DNA of 64,000 nt. Origin: Asterella californica. Its lineage: Eukaryota > Streptophyta > Marchantiopsida > Marchantiales > Aytoniaceae. The notes under the pieces were generated by a model that was not told the origin of the DNA, did no database searches, and saw nothing but the letters and a program-made list of their open reading frames with translations. Of this stretch, positions 58,611-64,000 are shown piece after piece. The position numbers and the translations under genes were made by a program. Position 1 is the stretch's first letter. Each line of letters begins with the position of its first letter. Location: NCBI GenBank assembly GCA_036924285.1, contig JAYKYS010000009.1, positions 12,586,001 through 12,650,000 on the forward strand, given 5' to 3'.

Positions 58611-61490
58611 GGTGGTCGCGTTCGCCTCGACTAGAGTGTTAGCATTAGTATCGTTCGGTTTCAAGAGAAGTATCCTGTGCCGAATGTGTCATGAACAAGT
58701 AAGTTCAAGGTAAGGTATAAATCGCCTGTCCCCATGAGGGAGGTGGAATCCGTAGTACCCTTCCCTCATCGGATGGAGTTTCTACGCACTGGGATTGGCC
58801 GTTTAGTGTCGAAGCTTCCTTTTGCGTTTCCCAACTCGGGTAAATTTCCAGCGGAAATGTACAGATAGAAGAACGCGAACGTTCTGGGTTGTGCAGGGCG
58901 AAAGTTGAACTTTCGGGGGAATTTCTCCTGCCCAATCCCGACGTCCAGCATGAGTAAGGTATGGAAAGATTCTCTGGGAGATTTTGTAGGGTGTCGACGA
59001 GAACAAAACAACTTAAAGTAAGTTTCGTCAGTGGCCGAGAAGAATAGACTATTTGTCGATGTCTATTGTCTGCACTACCGTAGTCAAATGATCTTGTCTG
59101 CGGGTATGTGTGTGTAAAACGATTGTGCTGTGTATGATGTTTTGGCTTTGGTACGGACGACGTTTAAGCAGGTACCCGTTGATACCTGGGATACCGCACA
59201 TTTTTGACTTGTTCGCATTTTGAAAGCTTTGGTTCGTGTCAGTGTTGTGAAGGTTTTGGTTCTCGTTTAAATTGCAGACTTATATCTTTATCGAGGGCTG
59301 ATTTCGTATGAGAATATTTGTTCAGTTTCGATTGCCAAGGGTAATTGGAAGTGCATCTTTTGCATTTGGAGGAAGTTTGAATTTGTTTTGATGAGAGCAT
59401 CCCCACCAAGGCGGCAATATCTAGATCATTTCCGGATCTGGTGTTTTTCGCACAGTTTTTTGAGTGTATGTCCATTTCCACCTTCGCTGAATGATGGGTT
59501 ATATTTGACCCGAACTTTAGCTTCGAACTTTAGCGACCTGTTTGAGCGTGTGAGTTTCCAGTAAACATATTATTAAGTATTGGGTAAGAAGACACTCCCG
59601 GTGAAAAACTCGTCCGAAAAGCTGATAAAAGCTTTTTCCTTGCGTAGCTGACACGGTGGTGGAAAACTCGTTAGAAGCAGCCATTTTCGCCTTTTCAGTT
59701 TTGCTCGCCAATATAGCTCTCCCCAATCAGGATGCTGACTATGCCGTACTACTTTTCTTTAATGAACCGTCAAACTTGCGTTTGGGTCAAAATTTTAGAA
59801 TTGTTTAACTAGTTATGGTTGAATAAATAGTTAGTGGTGATCTGCTTAGGAAGTTTTATTTGGTTACGATAATCATACAATTAGAGACTTGAATTGTGAC
59901 TTTGTTATGTGATTTTTACTAAATTCTTAAGGTTATGGTTAAATGTTTCGTATCAGAATTTTTGAGACACTTGGGTATTGAAAGATGCATCGAGAGTGTC
60001 CTCCACCATATAAGACAGAAGTGAAAATATTTTGTGTTTAATTGTGTGGAACCGGCCGGCCGCTATATTATTGTTTGTTCTCGCTTCACAATTAAGCTCA
60101 CAGAGTTGGTTGTGGACCGTTTTTGTTTTACAATTTTGATTTCACATCTAACTCGGGTGTATCACTCTCATTCTTTGATCTTAGATTTCAGTGAGTGTGA
60201 CTTGTTGATTAGGGCGATGCAACCACATAGGGTTTGGAGGTCACAACCTAAGATAAAACTAAAAGTTTGTAGAAAGTGATAAAGATCAAATGGAGAACAG
60301 ATAGTGGTCTCGGATAAGTTACAATATGCCGAAAGTATATTACAGTCTATGGATCAGAAAGTAATGTGTTTTGTATAAACGATTTAATGTTTGAGCATAT
60401 ATTTTTCTTTTTGAATTTGTCCAAATTGCTCTTGTTTTGAATCAACTTTTTTAATATGTTTTCTTTTCTAATTAAATACTCATAGGAACTTTTTCTGATT
60501 TACTCGGGCTAGTTCTCATGGTTCCTTTCGTTTGTATTACCTGAACATCTGGCGATTTTGAATTCATACTTGTGTTTTCGAAACGTCTGTCGGTGGTTTG
60601 GATGAGAGTCGTGGATTCGATATGAGACGTGAACTACACTTTCCTTCGAGAACTAAGAATCCGTTTCTATGATCATAGAGGCATGCAGATTGAGGAGAGA
60701 TAAAACATTTTAACCGAACCGTCCCCTTCTTCGGTCAACTTCTGCTACTGACATTCAAGTGTAAGGCTTGCGCAGAGGAGCAGTGCAGTTGCTAGAGCAA
60801 CACGGTTACAAAGCTCTAGAGGTTTAGTGAACAATTTTGTTTGAGATTATGCAAGTAAAAATAAAACTTTTTTCTTATTTTGAATTTAAGTTTACGCAGA
60901 ACGATTTTGTTTACATGATTCTCAGTTAAAAATATTTCAGTTAAATACGAGTAGTTTCAGTTTCTTCAGAAAGTAATGTTCTATCTCTGGAAAAGAAGAA
61001 AATTTAATGACAGTATTAGAATACACTCTACTCGTATTTGAGATAACTTTCAAATATAAAGGGTTGTCCCTTGAGCTACACTTTGTGATAGTTCATCAGA
61101 TGCGCACAGAAGAACCAGTTAAAACGTGTATACTTTTTCATGTTTAAAAATGCTTATCTAAATTTCTCCCTATTTAGACTCGCTTGAAAAAAGAGACATA
61201 CGCCAGGAAAGAACAAGTTGTGAGAAGAAATCTCATACGTCATACGTCGTGGACTCATTCAGACCCTCTCACGGATCACCCCTTCCCTGATCTGTAGGTT
61301 TGAATGGTTAATGAGGTCCCTTCTTTGTACTATAACATCTGGAGAGATGGTATCCCTGATGCAAATCGAAACACTTCGGTACACGTAAATGCTACGAGCT
61401 GCAAAAGAGAAGAATGAACTCTATTGGGTATGTCTCAGTCGCTAATACGAAGTAATTCGTAAGGACAAGTCACAATCATGGATTCTTCTG
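58611..61490. other. Gene-free intergenic DNA
   Basis: After the LdpA-like stop codon the sequence becomes AT-rich, especially 59.8-61.1 kb. Reading frames are short and without domain character. No repeat array or RNA gene is seen. Confidence 0.5.
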
Positions 61491-62158
61491 TTTGATCACA
61501 TGTGAAGGAACTTCGTGGCTTTCTGCAGTTTAATTGTAATTGTAATTGTGAGGATTCTGCAGACCACCTTGCAATCTTTAGAATCGTGAGGGTCGCTAAA
61601 AGTGGCACAGCGTTCTAAGGCTTTGTAGTCAGAATGTACAAAACATGAACACTTTAACATTATGTGCGACAAAGATGTGGGTATGAACTGCTTGTCGTTC
61701 TTTGATTCCACTCTCCACATCAAAATTTACATCATAGTCAACTTTGAGCTTCTGAATGTCGCCAAGCACATCTCTCGTATGGGGTTTTCATTCGCCTCGT
61801 CGTGAACCTTTGAAAGACTTAAAAGAAGTCCAAGAAGTCCAAGACGGCAATTCACTACACTACGACTTTACATACTTTACATACGTTTCTCTTCCCTGGG
61901 ATACACGCTTTCGACGGGGCAGCAGCAGATATGACTGCAGATGAGACATGGTCATAGATCACTCACAGCAAGCAAGCAGCTCGATCTTTCTCCACCACGC
62001 ATATCCTTACTCGAGTCGAATGCTAAGTTCCTCTAAACCTAATCGCACGTTCGGCTGACAAGCAAATCCATCTTGAGGCTCTGAAGAATGCAATATATGA
62101 TACTTCACAATACTCTGTTTCCAACCTCTCCTCGTGTTGCTTAAGTGTTTCGCTTGAA
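61491..62158 (-). other. Probable 3' UTR/downstream region of the kinase gene
   Basis: A 76-codon minus frame at 61723-61496 is Cys-rich but has no recognised domain. The rest is probably the kinase 3' UTR and flank. No other feature is seen. Confidence 0.3.
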
Positions 62159-63940
62159 CTATCTGGGCTTGGGAGCCAGCCACGAAGAATCTGAATCTCG
62201 TGTGTCAGAGGGAATACGCACAAAAGTTGCTGGAGGGGTGAAGAGAAGAGGGGGAGCGGAAGGGTTGGCACCAGGATATTCAGGTACGAAAGTGACCGAG
62301 CTTTGAGTTGATGGGTACGAACTCTCTGTGTGGAAGGTTGTGCTTACGCCAAACGCCGTCCCATCTGGTGGTCCATATTGTTGTGGTTTCGCGACTTCGA
62401 CCTCCGATGCCTCGGTCAATCCTCGCACCACCAGCTTCATGTCGGGTCTGTTGACACCATAAGGCTCAACGCAGCCCATAGCCAGCTCTGCCACCTTCCA
62501 CATGGACATGACGTTAAACGTGCCTCTGATTGCCTGATCCACGATCGACTCGAGGTCGCTTCCGTTCAACTGGCCGCGTGCCTGCAGTGAGAATCAGGTA
62601 GTCAGTCTCTCCTGCACACCAGAAGAGAAGTGTAGCAAATGAGTCTGAGGTCGTGAGCGATCGGAACTCTTACCCATTCAACTAAATTATACTGTTTGGC
62701 GTCGGGGTAAACCGAGCTATTCGGAGGCCTTCCGCAGATGATTTCCAAGAGGACAACACCGAAACTGTACACGTCGCTCTTTTGACTCAGCTTGTTGTGG
62801 GCATAGTACCTGCAGAGAATTTCCAGCCCATCCAGTGAGTTAAATCAAAATTGTCTCAACAGAATCAGGAGCAACTGACTGAAGTGCCGCACGAGGAGAC
62901 CCCAAGTTCATCACGTACTCTGGGTCAAGGTAACCAGTAGTTCCTCGAACTATTGTCGACACACCAGTGGTCTCATCTGCCTCAGGAGCGAGCTTCGAAA
63001 TTCCGAAGTCCGCCACTTTCGCCAGCAGCTTCTCGTTCAGCAGAATGTTGTTGCTTTTGATGTCCCGGTGAATGATCTTGGGAATACAATCATTATGAAG
63101 GTATTCCAAACCTGAACACAATCCAATCCATCGTTTCAGCCAGATGTCAAAAATTATCTTGTTTAAGGTCGAATTTGCGATAATTTGTTCGAGGTGTGAT
63201 TCGATGTTCGTAAGAATCGAGGTAGTCTAATTACCTTTGGCAGCATTCAAGGCGATTTCAAGTCGGTCTTTCCAGCTTGTCCTTCCCTTCATGTCTGCCA
63301 GCAAGGACAGCGTCCTTTAGCTCGGTTCAGTAGGAAACATTGCAGTTCAGTTGACCGCAGGAATGGAATGCGTGTTGTTGAAACTGAGAACTACACTCAA
63401 GCTGATTCGTACCTTTCCCGTAAAGATGCTCACGCAAGGTCCCTTTGGCCATATACTCATAGATAAGGATCTGTTGTCCATCTTCTTCACAGTATCCCAG
63501 CAGAGAGACAAGGTTCTTGTGATGCACTCTCGAGAGGAGAGAAACCTGCAAGCCAGAGCGCAGAAACCCCCGAACAAACGTCAATGTGGAAACGTACCAC
63601 TGTGGGAACTTGAGACTTGAGAGGATGGTGGAATCAGAACTTACTATGAATCAGCAGACTGACAGCTAATTCATTCTCACCTCGTTGAAGAATTCTCTTG
63701 TGCCTTGACCTGAATTATCCGAGTTCACTTTGACGGCCAATTCAGTTCCATCAGGAAGTATTCCGTAGTAAACAGGTCCGAATCCACCCTCTCCGATCTT
63801 GGATTTGTAGCCCTTGGTGGCCTCTTGCACCTCGGCCAGAGTGAAAGCTCGTGCCTGCTTTACGGCTGCGGCTCCACCTACAGAGCGACTCGATGAAGCA
63901 TTCGAACCTTTGGTCGATCCTTTCAATCCTTTGAATGCGT
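62159..63940 (-). CDS. Receptor-like Ser/Thr kinase, kinase domain and C-tail (5' end outside window)
   Basis: Minus-strand exons are 63940-63681, 63545-63413, 63294-63235, 63111-62919, 62809-62674 and 62581-62159, with all phases agreeing; together they give 400 residues. The domain has every key motif: P-loop [15 protein letters not shown] lysine, HRDIKSNN catalytic loop (an RD kinase), [17 protein letters not shown] activation segment and [13 protein letters not shown]. The pattern matches plant LRR receptor kinases of the At1g67720 type, which signal from the plasma membrane. The extracellular and membrane-spanning parts should lie beyond 64000. A Ser/Pro-rich tail of about 80 residues ends at TAG (62161-62159). 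An intron probably fills 63941-64000. Confidence 0.93.
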
Positions 63941-64000
63941 CTGAAACCCAGCATGACCATCTCATCAAGTCTGGCACCGATCACAGCTCAAACATACGGC

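Overview
The window looks like nuclear DNA of a land plant. Its genes are split by many short introns with GT..AG borders. It carries a plastid-type enoyl-ACP reductase, a plant receptor-like kinase, an F-box/LRR protein, a chromodomain Ty3/gypsy element primed by initiator tRNA-Met, and a hAT element. A gene with SFI1-like tryptophan repeats would fit a lineage with basal bodies and swimming sperm. My best guess is a bryophyte, perhaps a Marchantia-like liverwort, but this rests on impression and not on a database match.

Layout. 1-2.5 kb: AT-rich sequence with no gene seen. 2.5-8.3 kb (+): plastid enoyl-ACP reductase (FabI/MOD1 type), rebuilt as 12 exons that join in frame to 396 residues. 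10.85-12.1 kb (+): intronless F-box/LRR gene. 14.0-17.0 kb (+): fragmentary exons of an SFI1/CCDC-like coiled-coil protein, with LINE debris in an intron. 17-23.3 kb: decayed reading frames I cannot assign. 23.3-28.7 kb: an unclassified element on the minus strand, very rich in GAAGAC/GTCTTC, with coiled-coil and transposon-like reading frames; a diverged second copy of its 3' part lies at 30.0-32.0 kb. 32.15-39.5 kb: one chromovirus broken by an apparent inversion (LTR-gag-PR-RT-RH on minus, integrase-chromodomain on plus). 42.0-46.3 kb (-): a decayed hAT transposase split by a 1.8 kb insertion and followed by a GAGCACGGA-rich repeat array to 47.2 kb. 48.77-58.61 kb (+): an LdpA-like double 4Fe-4S protein, rebuilt as 13 exons that join in frame to 523 residues. 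58.6-61.5 kb: no gene seen. 62.16-64 kb (-): kinase half of a receptor-like kinase whose 5' end lies outside the window.

How it fits together. Two genes probably encode plastid proteins: FabI (last step of the fatty-acid elongation cycle) and the LdpA-like protein (in cyanobacteria, LdpA links redox state to the circadian clock). The others are unrelated housekeeping or signalling genes. More than a third of the window is transposon-derived. FabI intron 11 and three LdpA introns share one diverged repeat family. I see no obviously new multi-gene system. The best leads are that intronic repeat family, the chromovirus inversion, the 27-bp perfect hairpin in an LdpA intron, and the unclassified GAAGAC-rich element.
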